From NCBI GenBank assembly GCA_963796915.1, contig CAWCNI010000002.1, positions 868,001 to 932,000 of the forward strand: 64,000 bases of DNA, in the 5' to 3' direction. Within the stretch, counting starts at the first letter, position 1. Every line of letters starts with the position of its first letter. The notes under the pieces are model-generated. The model had not been told where the DNA came from. It was given only the letters and a program-made list of their open reading frames with translations, and searched no databases. Of this stretch, positions 1-9,648 are shown in pieces. This stretch comes from JAENWD01 sp963796915 (GTDB taxonomy: Bacteria; Acidobacteriota; Vicinamibacteria; Vicinamibacterales; JAENWD01). A program made the position numbers and the translations under genes.

Positions 1-46
1 CCAGGCGTCTGACGCGCCTGACACCAGTGGCCGCTCCTGACGACGG

Positions 47-1000
47 CTATCGAGCCCAGGCGTAGTTGTAGCCGGCGGCGATCGACGTGAAGTCGGCGCC
101 GATGGTGGTGTAGGCTCCGCGGCTTACTGAGATCCGGATCGCCTGGCCGCGGGCGATCGCGGTGGAGAAGGTGGCGCCGATGCGCGAGTTCTTCTGGAAA
201 TCGACGTTCGCCTTGTCGCCGATCGTGGTGCGGCCGCCGGTGTAGAAGTTGGCGTCACCCGCCAGCCACATCGTCCGCTTGAACTTGTAGGTGAGGTGCC
301 ACTGCACGGCGGCGATCGGCTCCTGCGTCCGGGTCTGCCCGCCCACGAAGTCGTTGTTGTCGGTGAAGAGCCACACGCCGGCCATCCCCTCGACCACCCA
401 CTTGCCGTAGGTGCGCGACAGGCCGATTTCCGGCTTGAACGACCAGCGGTTGGTGCCGAGGTTGATCAACTTGGTCGAGTCGTACTGGCCGAGCGGCGGC
501 GACACCGTGAGGCTCACGCCGACGATGAGGCGCTGGCGGTATGCCGCGAACTCCCGTGGGGTCATCGACGGCGCGCCGTACAGGTTCACGGCCAGCCGCA
601 GTCTGGGATCGCCGAGCCCGAACCGGTCGGCCTGTGCCGGCGTGCCGAGGTACAAACCGGTCACGTGGCCGCTGACCACTGGCAGCGCGAACCCGGCGTT
701 GGCGGACCGGCCCGCCAGCCGGAATGCCCGCGTGAACGAAAAGGCTGTGGTGTTGATCTTCGCGCTGGCGTCGTCGATCGGCGCCGCCGGATCGAACGTC
801 ACGTCGCCCCAGTTGAAGCTGTTGACGGCGGTGGCGATGTTCACGCCGGCGGCGATGGGCCAGTAGGCGCCGGGCTCGAGCTCCTGGGCCGAGCCGGAGG
901 CCGCCGTCAACAGCAGCCCGATGGCCGCCATCATGATGAGTATGGCCACCGGCGCGGCGTGGCGCACCGGTGGCGTCGTGTCTGTGTCTGTGACTGTCAC
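47..1000 (-). CDS. Exported outer-membrane beta-barrel protein, MetA-pathway/transporter-like
   Basis: Predicted secreted protein of 317 residues. I start it at a GTG whose upstream GAGGTGCG gives a ribosome site; a longer reading frame runs upstream to 1063 but lacks one. A hydrophobic stretch ending in A-S-G-S-A-Q is a signal peptide. The rest alternates short polar and aromatic strands with Gly/Asn turns and ends in a Tyr/Trp-rich strand, as in outer-membrane barrels of the phenol MetA degradation (DUF/PF13557-like) type, which are thought to pass hydrophobic substrates. The family call is by sequence feel only. It lies downstream of two sulfatase genes on the same strand, separated from them by a strong hairpin, so it is probably transcribed on its own. 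Confidence 0.6.
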   Translation of the reverse strand: MTVTDTDTTPPVRHAAPVAILIMMAAIGLLLTAASGSAQELEPGAYWPIAAGVNIATAVNSFNWGDVTFDPAAPIDDASAKINTTAFSFTRAFRLAGRSANAGFALPVVSGHVTGLYLGTPAQADRFGLGDPRLRLAVNLYGAPSMTPREFAAYRQRLIVGVSLTVSPPLGQYDSTKLINLGTNRWSFKPEIGLSRTYGKWVVEGMAGVWLFTDNNDFVGGQTRTQEPIAAVQWHLTYKFKRTMWLAGDANFYTGGRTTIGDKANVDFQKNSRIGATFSTAIARGQAIRISVSRGAYTTIGADFTSIAAGYNYAWAR

Positions 1001-1100
1001 CGCACCTCGAATGTGGACCAGGACAGTGTAATGCGGAGGCCGCGGAACGGTACGGGTGACCACGCCTGCGTCGTGATGCCTGCACTCGGTGAAGCATCAC

Positions 1101-1126
1101 CACCGGCGCGATCATCCGCGCCGGTG
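1101..1126 (-). terminator. Hairpin downstream of sulfatase gene
   Basis: CACCGGCGCG, a 6-base loop, then CGCGCCGGTG form a perfect 10-bp GC stem 13 bases past the stop codon of the sulfatase gene that ends at 1139. No U-tract follows in that direction, so it may terminate weakly or only stabilise the 3' end. Confidence 0.45.
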
Positions 1127-1138
1127 GCGTGCGGTGCC

Positions 1139-3523
1139 TTACTGCACTTCGAGCGTGATCTTGTTGATCTTGCCCGTGAAGCGCGTGTCAGTGCCGATGC
1201 CGATGCCCTCGGCGACCGGCGTCTGGTTGTCGATGCCGACATCGGCGGTTTCGTCCGCCGAGAAGATGTTGGGCTGCGTCTTCTCGACGCGTCCCTCGGC
1301 GACGGCCTTGCCGTTCACGTAGAGGGTCAGCTTGCCGCCTTTGCCAAGGCCGCCGCCGTCGTAGGCGAAGTCGGCGGTGACGGTGACCGGCCCCTTGGGC
1401 AGCGCCTGCGGGGCGGTCACGGTGTAGCGCGCCAGTCCGAGGAAATTGTAGGTGTAGGCCGGCTTGCCGCCCTTCATGTAGAGCGACCAGCCGCCGAAGC
1501 GCCCTCCCTGAGACAGGATCGCGCCGTTGGCGCCACCGGCCGGGATGTCGAGCTCCGCGGTGACCTTGCTCGAGCGGTTCTTGATGTTCATGAAGGTGTT
1601 TTCCAGCATGCCCTGCATGCCCTCGTAGAGGGTGAGGGACTTGCGATCGCCGAGCACGTCGGGCCGGCCCGCCAGCTGCGGGTTGGTGCGCTCGATGGTC
1701 CGATCGTCGATCGGGAGCACGTGGTACTTCTCGGCCTCCTTCATGAACAGGTCCTGCATCTCCTTCAGCTTCGCGGGCTGCGCGGAGGCCAGGTTGTTGG
1801 TGAGGCTGAAGTCTTCCTTCACGTTGTAGAGATCCCAGATGTCCTGGGTGAGCGGCCGGAGGCTGCTGGTCTCCCACGGAGCGCGATGAATGGTCCGAGC
1901 CAGCCAGCCGTCGTGATAGACCGCACGGTTGCCGAACATCTCGAAATACTGCGTCGTGTGCCGCTCCGCGGCGTTCGCGTCGTTGAACGTGTAGAGCAGG
2001 CTGGTGCCCTCGATGGGCGTCTGGACCACGCCGTTGACGCTCTTCGGCTCCGGCAGGCCGGCCGCCTCGAGAATCGTCGGCGCGATGTCGATGACGTGGC
2101 CGAACTGCGATCGCAGCCCGCCCGGCTCCTTGATGCCCTTCGGCCAGTGGATGACCATGCCGTTCCTGGTGCCGCCAAAGTCCGACGCCACCTGCTTGGT
2201 CCAGGTGAACGGGGTGTCGAAGGCCACCGCCCAGCCCGCCGACATGTGCGGGAACGTTTCGGGCCCGCCCCACTTGTCGATCAATGGAATGAGGTCTTCC
2301 ACCTTCTCGGTCACCCCGTTGAAGTAGGTCATCTCGTTATACATGCCGACGAAGCCGCCCTCGGCGCTCGTGCCGTTGTCGCCGGCGATGTAGATGAAGA
2401 GCGTGTTGTCCATCTGGCCGATGTCTTCGAGCGCTTTCTCGAAGCGGCCGATCTCGCTGTCGGTCTGTTCCAGGAAACCTGAGAACACCTCGGCCTGGCG
2501 TTCGAACAAGCGCCGCTGATCGGCCGGCACCTCGTCCCACGCCTTGATGTCCTTCGGTCGAGGAGCGAGCTTCGTGCCTGCGGGGACCACGCCCAGCTTC
2601 TTCTGCCGCTCCAGCGTGTCGGCGCGGACCTGATCCCAGCCCTTGTCGAACTGGCCCTTGTACTTGTCCGCCCATTCCTTCGGCACGTGGTGCGGGGCGT
2701 GGACGGCGCCGGTGGCGAAGTAGACGAAGAACGGCTTGTCCGGCGTCATCGACTTCTGCGCCTTGACCCAGTTGATCGCCTGGTTGGTCATGTCCACGGT
2801 GAAGTGATAGTTGGGCGTCTTCGGGGCGTCGACCTTGGCCGTCCCGTCGTAAATCAGCGGATACCACTGGTCCGTCTCGCCGCCGATGAACCCGTAGAAC
2901 TTGTCGAAGCCCTGATGCGTCGGCCAGCGATCGAACGGGCCCGACACGCTGGTTTCCCAGGCGGCGGTCTCGTGCCACTTGCCGAAGGCGCCGGTGCTGT
3001 AGCCGTTGAGCCGCAGCATCTCGGCCAGCGGCGCGACGCTGTTCGGGTTCTGGCCCGTGTTGCCCGGGAACGCCGTGGCTGTCTCCATGATGGAGCCCGT
3101 GTTGACGGTGTGGTGGTTCCGTCCCGTCTTCAGCGCATTGCGCGTCGGCGAGCACAGCGCCGTCGTGTGGAAGTTGTTGAAGCGCAGACCAGACGCGGCC
3201 AGCATGTCCATCGTCGGCGTACGGATGGGCCCGCCGAACGTGCTGGGCCCGCCGAAGCCGACGTCGTCGATCAGCACGATCACGACGTTGGGCGCGCCCT
3301 TGGGCGCCGTGACGTTGAATCGCGCCGGCGGCCTGGCGTTGCGCGCGTCGAGCTCGGTGTAGGTCTGCGGCTTGGGCTCGGCAATCGGCAGGGTCGTTCG
3401 ATCGAACCCGTCACTCGTGGCGGCCGGCGCGGCCGCCTGTTGCTGCGGTGCCGGTGGGGCGCTGCACGCGGTCATCGCGCAGATTGCCACTGCGACGATG
3501 CCGCCGAAGGCGTGCGTTCTCAT
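1139..3523 (-). CDS. Arylsulfatase, lipoprotein (alkaline phosphatase superfamily)
   Basis: Formylglycine-dependent sulfatase of 794 residues, expected to hydrolyse sulfate esters outside the inner membrane. The ATG at 3523 is preceded by AGAAGGAAC; upstream in-frame codons to 3559 are unsupported. The N-terminus is a lipoprotein signal with the lipidated Cys in A-M-T-A-C. The metal Asp pair is D86-D87 (L-I-D-D-V-G), the modified residue is C124 in C-S-P-T-R, followed by T-G-R, and G-D-N-G-T gives further metal ligands. The C-terminal 170 residues form a jelly-roll-like domain shared with the neighbouring sulfatase. Second gene of a likely two-gene unit with the paralog that ends at 3577. The substrate cannot be read from sequence, and no maturation enzyme is encoded in the window. 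Confidence 0.9.
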   Translation of the reverse strand: MRTHAFGGIVAVAICAMTACSAPPAPQQQAAAPAATSDGFDRTTLPIAEPKPQTYTELDARNARPPARFNVTAPKGAPNVVIVLIDDVGFGGPSTFGGPIRTPTMDMLAASGLRFNNFHTTALCSPTRNALKTGRNHHTVNTGSIMETATAFPGNTGQNPNSVAPLAEMLRLNGYSTGAFGKWHETAAWETSVSGPFDRWPTHQGFDKFYGFIGGETDQWYPLIYDGTAKVDAPKTPNYHFTVDMTNQAINWVKAQKSMTPDKPFFVYFATGAVHAPHHVPKEWADKYKGQFDKGWDQVRADTLERQKKLGVVPAGTKLAPRPKDIKAWDEVPADQRRLFERQAEVFSGFLEQTDSEIGRFEKALEDIGQMDNTLFIYIAGDNGTSAEGGFVGMYNEMTYFNGVTEKVEDLIPLIDKWGGPETFPHMSAGWAVAFDTPFTWTKQVASDFGGTRNGMVIHWPKGIKEPGGLRSQFGHVIDIAPTILEAAGLPEPKSVNGVVQTPIEGTSLLYTFNDANAAERHTTQYFEMFGNRAVYHDGWLARTIHRAPWETSSLRPLTQDIWDLYNVKEDFSLTNNLASAQPAKLKEMQDLFMKEAEKYHVLPIDDRTIERTNPQLAGRPDVLGDRKSLTLYEGMQGMLENTFMNIKNRSSKVTAELDIPAGGANGAILSQGGRFGGWSLYMKGGKPAYTYNFLGLARYTVTAPQALPKGPVTVTADFAYDGGGLGKGGKLTLYVNGKAVAEGRVEKTQPNIFSADETADVGIDNQTPVAEGIGIGTDTRFTGKINKITLEVQ

Positions 3524-3576
3524 GATGAGCGGTTCCTTCTTTGTGTAAGAGACCATCACGGTGTTCCCGTCCTTGA

Positions 3577-6007
3577 CTATTCAGGGATCGGCGGCGGCCC
3601 CTCGGCCTCTGCCTTGACTGCGTCCGGTTTCACAGCCACTGTCACCTTCTTGATGGTCCCAGTGAACTGGTTGTCTCCCATGGCATAGGCAGTCGTGACT
3701 GCCGTGTACAAATCCGCACCGACGTCCGCGGTTTCGGTGCCGTAGATAAAGGGAATCGTGCGCTCGAGCCTGCCGGCGCCGGCTTTCTTCCCGTTGATCG
3801 AGAGTGTCCCGGTGCCGCCGGCGCCTGGCTTGCCGCCGTCGTAGGCAAACTCGTAGGTGAGCGTGACCGGGCCGGCCGGCAGGCGCTCAGCGGAGGTGAT
3901 GGTGGTCACCACCCCGAGGAAGTTGTAAGCAAAGGCCGGCCTGCCGTCTTTCACGTACAGGCTCCAGCCGCTGTGCGCGCCGCCTTGAGCGAGGATGACG
4001 CCCGAGGCAGGATGCGCCGGCATCTCGAGGTCGGCGGTGATCGACGAGCTGCGGTTCTTGACGTCGATGAAGGCGTTCTCTTTCATGCCGACCATTCCCG
4101 GGTACAGGGTCAGCGACGTGCGGCCGCCCATGTAGTCAGGCCTCCCGGCGAGCGACGCGCTGAATCGCTCGAAAGTGCGATCGTCGAGCGGCAGCACGTT
4201 GTGCTTGATCGCCTCGGACATGAACAGGTCTTGCATCTCCTTCAGCTTCGCAGGTTCCTTGGCGGCCAGATCGTTGGCGCAACTGAAGTCTTCCGCCGTG
4301 TTGTACAGCTCCCACTTGTCATCGGCAAAGGCACTGCGAGGCTTGGCTTCCCACGCCACCTTGTGCAGGGTCACGGCGTACCAGCCGTCCTTGTAGATGC
4401 CGCGATTCCCGTAGATCTCGTAGGTACTGAACCGTGTGTGCCGACTTCGCCCGGGCATTGCTGAAGGACGCGAGCATGCTGACGCCCTCGATCGGCTTCT
4501 GAGGAACGCCGTTGACGGTGCTCGGCTGGGGCAACCCTGCCGCCTCGAGCACCGTGGGGGCCACGTCGATGACGTGGTAGTACTGGTTGCGAATCTCGCC
4601 CCTTGCGGTGATCGCCTTTGGCCACGACACGATCGCCCCGTTGGTGGTGCCGCCGTACTGCGTGTGGAACTGCGAATACGCAAACGGCGTGTTGTCGGCG
4701 ATCGACCAGCCGGCTGGCACGGTCATCGCAGAATGCGGCCCCCCGACTTCGTCGAGATGCTTGACCTGATATTCGAGGGTCTCGGGCGATTGGTTGAACG
4801 TGCTCAAGGTGTTGAACACACCGCGGCGTCCGCCATTGGGGCTGGCGCCGTTGTCGCCCGTGACGTAGATGATCAGCGTGTTGTCCAGGGCGCCGACGTC
4901 CTGCACGGCCTGCACGACCCGGCCAATCTCGTAGTCGGTCAGTTCGGCGAACGCCGCGAAGACCTCCTGATACCGGATGGCGACCTTCTTCTCATCGGCA
5001 CTGAGCGTGTCCCAGTCGGGCATGACATCGGGCTTCGGCGTGAGGCGCGTGTTGGCCGGGACGATGCCGAGCTGCTTCTGGCGTGCGAGAATTTCGTCGC
5101 GGTATTTGTCCCAGCCTTCGTCGAACTTTCCTTTGTACTTGTCTCGCCAGGAGTCTGGAAGCTGAACCGGGTCGTGCATGCCCTGCGCGGCGTAGTACAT
5201 GAAGAACGGCTTGTCGGGATTCAAGGTCTTCTGTGCCTTGATCCACTCGATTGCCCGGTTGGCGAGATCGGTCTGGTAGTAGTAGTGCGGATCCTTCGAA
5301 GCCGGCGCCAGCGTCGTGTTGTCGTGCGCCGACGGCGCGAACTGGTCCGACTCGCCGATCACGTTGCCGTAGAAGCGCTCAAAGCCCAGCCCGGTAGGCC
5401 ACTGGTCGAACGGCCCCGTGAGGCCGCTTTCCCACGGCACGTATTCATGGGACTTGCCGAACATCGCCGTGCTGTAGCCGTTGAATCGCAGGATCTTCGC
5501 GAGCGGCGCCACGGTGTTCGGCAGGACCGAGGTCTGTCCGGGAAACGACGTCGCCATTTCCGAGATCGTGCCCATGTTCGCGCTGTGGGGATTGCGGCCC
5601 GTCAGCAGCGCCACGCGGGTCGCCGAGCAGATCGGCGCGGTATGGAAGTTCGTGTAGGTGAGTCCGTTTTTTGCCAGCCGATCCAGGGTCGGCAAGTTCA
5701 TCACGCCGCCGAACGTCCGGGATCCGGCGTACCCGAAGTTGTCGAGGAGGATCACCAGCACGTTGGGTGCGCCCTTCGGCGCCTTGACCTCGAAGATCGG
5801 CGGCGCCTTCGCATTGCGGGCGTCGAGCTCGGTGATCGCCGGATAGGTTGGCTCCGCGATCGGAAGAGTCGTTCGATCGAGTCCGTCGGCAGAAGCGGCA
5901 GCCGGCTTCGCGGCCTGTTGCTGCTGTGCCGGTGGGGCGCTGCACGCGATCACCCCCGACAGGATGAACGCGACTCCAGCTGCTGCATATAAGTCCTGTC
6001 TTCGCAT
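3577..6007 (-). CDS. Arylsulfatase, lipoprotein, with one frameshift
   Basis: Paralog of the sulfatase just downstream, about 809 residues after repair. Start ATG at 6007 has AAGGGA upstream and encodes a lipoprotein signal (G-V-I-A-C-S). Reading is broken by one extra base at 4423-4424 in the codons for V-Q-Y-Y-E-I-Y-G; removing it aligns the rest with the paralog to the stop. The modification motif is C-S-A-T-R at C127, the C-x-A-x-R form, and the usual metal Asp pair reads D-N (L-L-D-N-F-G) instead of D-D. Otherwise it keeps K-S-H-E and G-D-N-G-A. The altered ligand suggests changed metal binding or specificity. Gap to the next gene is 53 bases, consistent with an operon. Confidence 0.85.
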
Positions 6008-6078
6008 GAGCCGTCCCTTGTGTCTAAAGACCATCGCTATCACCGCAGTCACACGACGCCAACTCAATTGCCACTGTC

Positions 6079-6552
6079 TCAGGCCTCAGGAATCGATCCG
6101 TCGTTCGTGTCGTCGCTGCAACCGCCGAGCACGCGGCTCACGTACTGCTGCCCGGCGAGCGCCGCAATCACCGCCGGAACCAGGTCGTCGCCCGCCGTGT
6201 CCTTGAGCACGTAGCCCAGCGCGCCGGCGGCCAGTCCGCGTTCGACGAGGATTCGCTCGCCATGGACGGTGATCAGGACGATCCGCACCTCGGGCGCACG
6301 GCGCCGGATCAGCGCGACGGCGTCGATGCCGTCGAGGCCGGGCATCGAGATGTCCGTCACGATGACGTCAGGCGAGAGCTCGAGCGCCGCGCGCACCAGC
6401 GCGTGCCCGTCGGCAACCAGGCCGACGACGTCGAAGTGGTGCTGGAGCAGGGCGCGCAGTTGCTCCGCCGTCTGCCGATGGTCGTCGGCCAGAAGCACGC
6501 TGGCCCGTCGCCCGGGGAAGTGCGAACGCGACACCGCGCATTCTTGTCGCAA
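6079..6552 (-). CDS. Single-domain response regulator (NarL-type receiver)
   Basis: About 157 residues comprising a receiver domain only: the acidic pair is in L-A-D-D-H, the phosphoacceptor Asp is in I-V-T-D-I-S-M-P-G-L-D-G, and the C-terminal Lys is in Y-V-L-K-D-T. It resembles the receiver of the adjacent LuxR-type regulator but lacks the helix-turn-helix, ending in a short tail with S-D-D-T-N-D. The start is uncertain: TTG at 6552 is the longest option, GTG at 6534 is possible. It sits 103 bases beyond the neighbouring regulator gene on the same strand and may act as a phosphate sink or competitor for the same kinase. Confidence 0.75.
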   Translation of the reverse strand: MRQECAVSRSHFPGRRASVLLADDHRQTAEQLRALLQHHFDVVGLVADGHALVRAALELSPDVIVTDISMPGLDGIDAVALIRRRAPEVRIVLITVHGERILVERGLAAGALGYVLKDTAGDDLVPAVIAALAGQQYVSRVLGGCSDDTNDGSIPEA

Positions 6553-6655
6553 GCCCCTGGCCTGGGGGAATGGAGGACTACGGAGCGGTGTCCCCGTAAA
6601 GGGCCCCGATAACCCTCCGAAAAACTACTGAGGCGCCCGGTGGGGATTCGGCCGG

Positions 6656-7294
6656 TCAATCGAGGGTCAGCCGCCGGTCCAGGGCATACCGCACGAGCTC
6701 CGCTGTCGAATGCAGGCCGAGGGTCTCCATCATTTCGTACTTGTGCGTCTCGACGGTGCGGACCGACAGCCCAAGGTTGGCGGCGATTTCCTTCATGCGC
6801 TGTCCCTTCACGATCAGCCGCAGCACGTCGCGCTGACGGACAGTCAGCTCGGGCTCTGCCGCGTCCGCCGTGCCTGCCATCCGCTCCATGACCTCGCGTG
6901 TCATCACCGGCGTGAGGTAGACGTGCCCCTGCAGCGCCTGGCGGATGGCGGCGACCAGCTCGTCGCCGGCCGACTCCTTCAGCAGGTAGCCCGCGGCGCC
7001 GGCGCGGATGGCCACGCTGGCCAGGTTCGCGTCGTTGTGCATCGTCAGCACGATGACCTTGCTCTCGACGCGTTCAGCCTTCAGCCGCGACAGCACGTCG
7101 AGGCCGGTCAGGCCGGGCATCGACAGGTCGGTGACGATGACGTCGGGACGAAGCCGCTTGGCCGCGTCGACGAGCAGGTGGCCGTCGGCGACAGCGCCAA
7201 CGACGTCGAAGTCGTGCTTGCCGAGCAGGCCCGTCAGGCCGTCGGTGACAATCGCGTGGTCATCGGCGAGGAGGATCGTCGCCCGGCGCGTCAC
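6656..7294 (-). CDS. LuxR/NarL-family response regulator
   Basis: 212-residue transcription regulator with an N-terminal receiver (acidic A-D-D-H, phosphoacceptor in V-T-D-L-S-M-P-G, Lys in Y-L-L-K-E-S) and a C-terminal LuxR helix-turn-helix from about residue 148 (E-L-T-V-R-Q-R-D-V-L ... V-R-T-V-E-T-H-K). The GTG start overlaps the stop of the upstream sensor kinase gene as GTGA, so the two are translationally coupled and form a cognate pair. Confidence 0.9.
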   Translation of the reverse strand: MTRRATILLADDHAIVTDGLTGLLGKHDFDVVGAVADGHLLVDAAKRLRPDVIVTDLSMPGLTGLDVLSRLKAERVESKVIVLTMHNDANLASVAIRAGAAGYLLKESAGDELVAAIRQALQGHVYLTPVMTREVMERMAGTADAAEPELTVRQRDVLRLIVKGQRMKEIAANLGLSVRTVETHKYEMMETLGLHSTAELVRYALDRRLTLD

Positions 7295-8512
7295 GCGACC
7301 AGCCCTTCATCCGCAGCGGACGCGGCCTGCGCAGCCTGGCCCGCAGGGACCTGAACGGTCACGCGCGTGCCCGTCGCCGGCCCCGTGGAGATCTCGAGCG
7401 TGCCGCCGGCCAGCCGTACCCGCTCGGCGATGCTGACAAGGCCCAGCCCCTTGCTGCGTTCGAGCGCGTTCGCGTACTCGAATCCCCGGCCGTCGTCGGC
7501 AATCGTCATCTCGGCGCGATCGCCGATGCGGGACAACTCCACCGACGCACGGGAGGCTCCGGCGTGCGCGACGACGTTACGGATCGCCTCCTGGGCGACG
7601 CGGTACAGGCAGAGCGCGGAGGGCGCGCTGATGGACCCCATGTCGCCGCCGGCACGGCATGTCACCGCGGTGCCGTGAGCCCGGCCGATCTCGGCGCAGT
7701 ACGCGCTGAGGGCAGGCACCAGCCCGACGTGCCGCAGTACGGTGGGGTGCAGGTCGTGCGAGAGATGGCGGACGTTTTGCGCCAGCGTGCTCGTGCGCTG
7801 CTGCAGGGCTCGCAGCTCGCCCTGGAGGTCGTCTCCGACCTGCGATTCGAGCAGCCGCTGCCTGAGCCCGCTGAAGGCGATCGACATACCAGCCAGCTGC
7901 TGGCTCACGTCGTCGTGGAGGTCGCGGGCAATCCGCGCCCGCTCGGCGTCCTGCGCTTCGATCAGGCGGCCGGCGAGGTGCTGGATCTCGCGATGGCTCA
8001 GTGCCAGCGCCGCCTGGCTTTCCCGGATCCGGTCCTCGGCCGCACGCCGTTCGGTGATGTCGACGTCGCAGCCGATGTAGCCGGCAAAGCTGCCGTCTCG
8101 CGCGAACTTCGGCACGCCGTGCGCGATCACCCAGCGGATACTCGCCGGCAGCGTCGCGCACGCGGTATTCCATCAGAAACGGACGGCGCGCTTCGAACGC
8201 CGGCACGTAGATGTTGATGCAGTGGGCGAGGTCATCCGGATGGACCACGTTCTGCCAACCCTCGTTCAGCAGATCGTCCAGCGGCCGGCCGGTGAACTCG
8301 ACGCAGGTCCGATTGAGGAAATCGAGCGTGGTGTCGGTCCGTGCCGTCCAGATCATGGCGGGCGCGGTGTCGGCCATGAGCCGGAAGCGCTCCTCGCTCA
8401 GTCGCAACGCGAGCTCCGCCTTGCCGCGTCGAGCTCGCTCGAGCATCAGAGCGGCGATGGCTGCGGCCTCGACCGCGGTGGCGGCCAGAAGCGCGCCAGT
8501 AAGGTAGGTCAT
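7291..8512 (-). CDS. PAS sensor histidine kinase (HisKA_3), one frameshift
   Basis: NarX/DesK-like kinase, about 406 residues after repair. Order: an N-terminal hydrophobic segment beginning M-T-Y-L-T-G, a PAS domain with its PAC motif, a HisKA_3 dimerisation domain with the phosphorylated His in A-R-D-L-H-D-D-V-S-Q-Q, and an ATPase domain with D-D-G-R-G-F and G-L-G-L-V. One surplus base at 8136-8137 splits it inside the PAS domain: the codons after D-A-A-G-E-Y should read R-W-V-I-A-H-G-V-P, and the intact C-terminal part continues in the other frame. It overlaps the LuxR regulator gene by four bases and is its probable partner. Confidence 0.85.
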
Positions 8513-8631
8513 GCGTGGAACGGCCCTGATTCTACTGTCTGAGGGCTTCCGCCTTACGTGAAGGTCTAAGCTCAGCTGTAGAAGGCCGGGAGGTGGGTCC
8601 GCTGATCGATGTCCGCTACGGGTCGATGTCC

Positions 8632-9117
8632 CTACGTCCCGACGGGTCGCGACGCCTGGCGTCCGCTCAACGAGCTGACGCGGATGCGGAACAGGACGGG
8701 CACGTGATGCTCGTCGCCGCCGGTCAGCTTCCCGGCGCCCGGCAGCCACCAGGCTGGCACCTTGTCGAGCAGATCGCGCACACGGCGCCGCGCATCGGCG
8801 TCCGCGGGTCCGTCGCCGATCTCCTCGTAGCGGCCGATCACGACGACGGTCTTCCAGTTGAACTGATTGACGATCTCGTCGATCTCGAGGCAGACCTTCG
8901 GGTTGCCGCGCATCCAGTCGATCTTCTGGCCGACCGTCGAGAAGCTGTACAGCGCGTCGTCGTCCGCGTGGTAGTGGAAGAACAGCGGCACGATGTAGGG
9001 CTGATCGGCGCGGGCGCAGGCGAGCCGCGCGAGATTGGTGTGCGCGAGCACCTCGCGGCACTGCGTCGGCGTCAACTCGTGAAGGAGCATGGCGTTGGCT
9101 ATGTTCGCACGAGGCAC
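8632..9117 (-). CDS. Pyridoxamine 5'-phosphate oxidase-family (flavin reductase-like split barrel) protein
   Basis: About 161 residues with the split-barrel FMN-binding fold. The N-terminal signature L-T-P-T-Q-C-R-E-V-L and the conserved R-L-A-C-A-R-A-D-Q-P-Y-I-V-P strand, then K-I-D-W-M-R-G-N-P-K-V-C-L-E, are typical of small stand-alone members often annotated as pyridoxamine 5'-phosphate oxidase family. The GTG at 9117 is the longest start; family alignment would favour ATG at 9090. Substrate unknown; many relatives bind FMN, F420 or haem rather than acting on pyridoxamine phosphate. Confidence 0.75.
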   Translation of the reverse strand: MPRANIANAMLLHELTPTQCREVLAHTNLARLACARADQPYIVPLFFHYHADDDALYSFSTVGQKIDWMRGNPKVCLEIDEIVNQFNWKTVVVIGRYEEIGDGPADADARRRVRDLLDKVPAWWLPGAGKLTGGDEHHVPVLFRIRVSSLSGRQASRPVGT

Positions 9118-9244
9118 TCTCGCCTGGGCAAGTCAGGGCATGCGACTCCGACGGCACCAGCTCAGCATTGGAGCTCGCCTCTTCATGGGTGGTATGGTGT
9201 GAGATCGGTCATCAACGACCGCGCCAGATACCCGAGGGGGAATT

Positions 9245-9607
9245 GTGAATCTCGATCACTACAAGGAATTGTTGCTGGCCAAAGAGCAGGCGCTCGTCGC
9301 GCACCGCACGCGGACCAGTGCGGACGAACAGGACTCCGGCGACGGCGCGGCCACCGACGTCGCCGACGAAGGCGTGAAGGACGAGACCCAGTCCGTGCTG
9401 TTCAGCTCGGACGAAGCGGACGCGAGCGTGCTCGACGACGTCCGTCTGGCGCTGGCCCGAATCGCCGACGGCTCCTACGGCCAGTGTGCTGTGGATGGTG
9501 AGCCCATCAGCGAGAAACGACTCGAGGCCATCCCCTGGGCCCGGTACTGCGCGAAGCATCAGGCCGAGCTCGAAGCCAGCCAGGGCCTGCCGACGGCGAC
9601 CCTCTGA
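9245..9607 (+). CDS. DksA/TraR-family protein with variant zinc site
   Basis: 120 residues, GTG start 4 bases after GAGGGGGAATT. A coiled N-terminal half with an acidic segment is followed by a zinc-finger-like end that matches the DksA C-terminal signature (Y-G-x-C ... I-P-W-A-R-Y-C). Two of the four expected cysteines are changed: the ligands would be C81, D84, C102 and H105, with the correct 17-residue spacing. Family members bind RNA polymerase through the secondary channel and tune transcription during starvation. Whether this site still holds zinc is unclear. It stands alone, 41 bases before the hybrid kinase gene. Confidence 0.8.
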   Translation: MNLDHYKELLLAKEQALVAHRTRTSADEQDSGDGAATDVADEGVKDETQSVLFSSDEADASVLDDVRLALARIADGSYGQCAVDGEPISEKRLEAIPWARYCAKHQAELEASQGLPTATL

Positions 9608-9648
9608 CCACGAACGGTTGCTGCGATCGGTGAGGGGAGATTGAGTCT

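Noticed and set aside
1..46. Partial gene at the left edge
   Set aside because: No convincing frame or motif in the short stretch before the barrel gene's stop codon.
296..2482. Long open frame on the + strand opposite porin and sulfatase genes
   Set aside because: Arg/Val/Gly-rich antisense shadow of high-GC coding sequence; no domain motifs, and the opposite strand has clear sulfatase residues.
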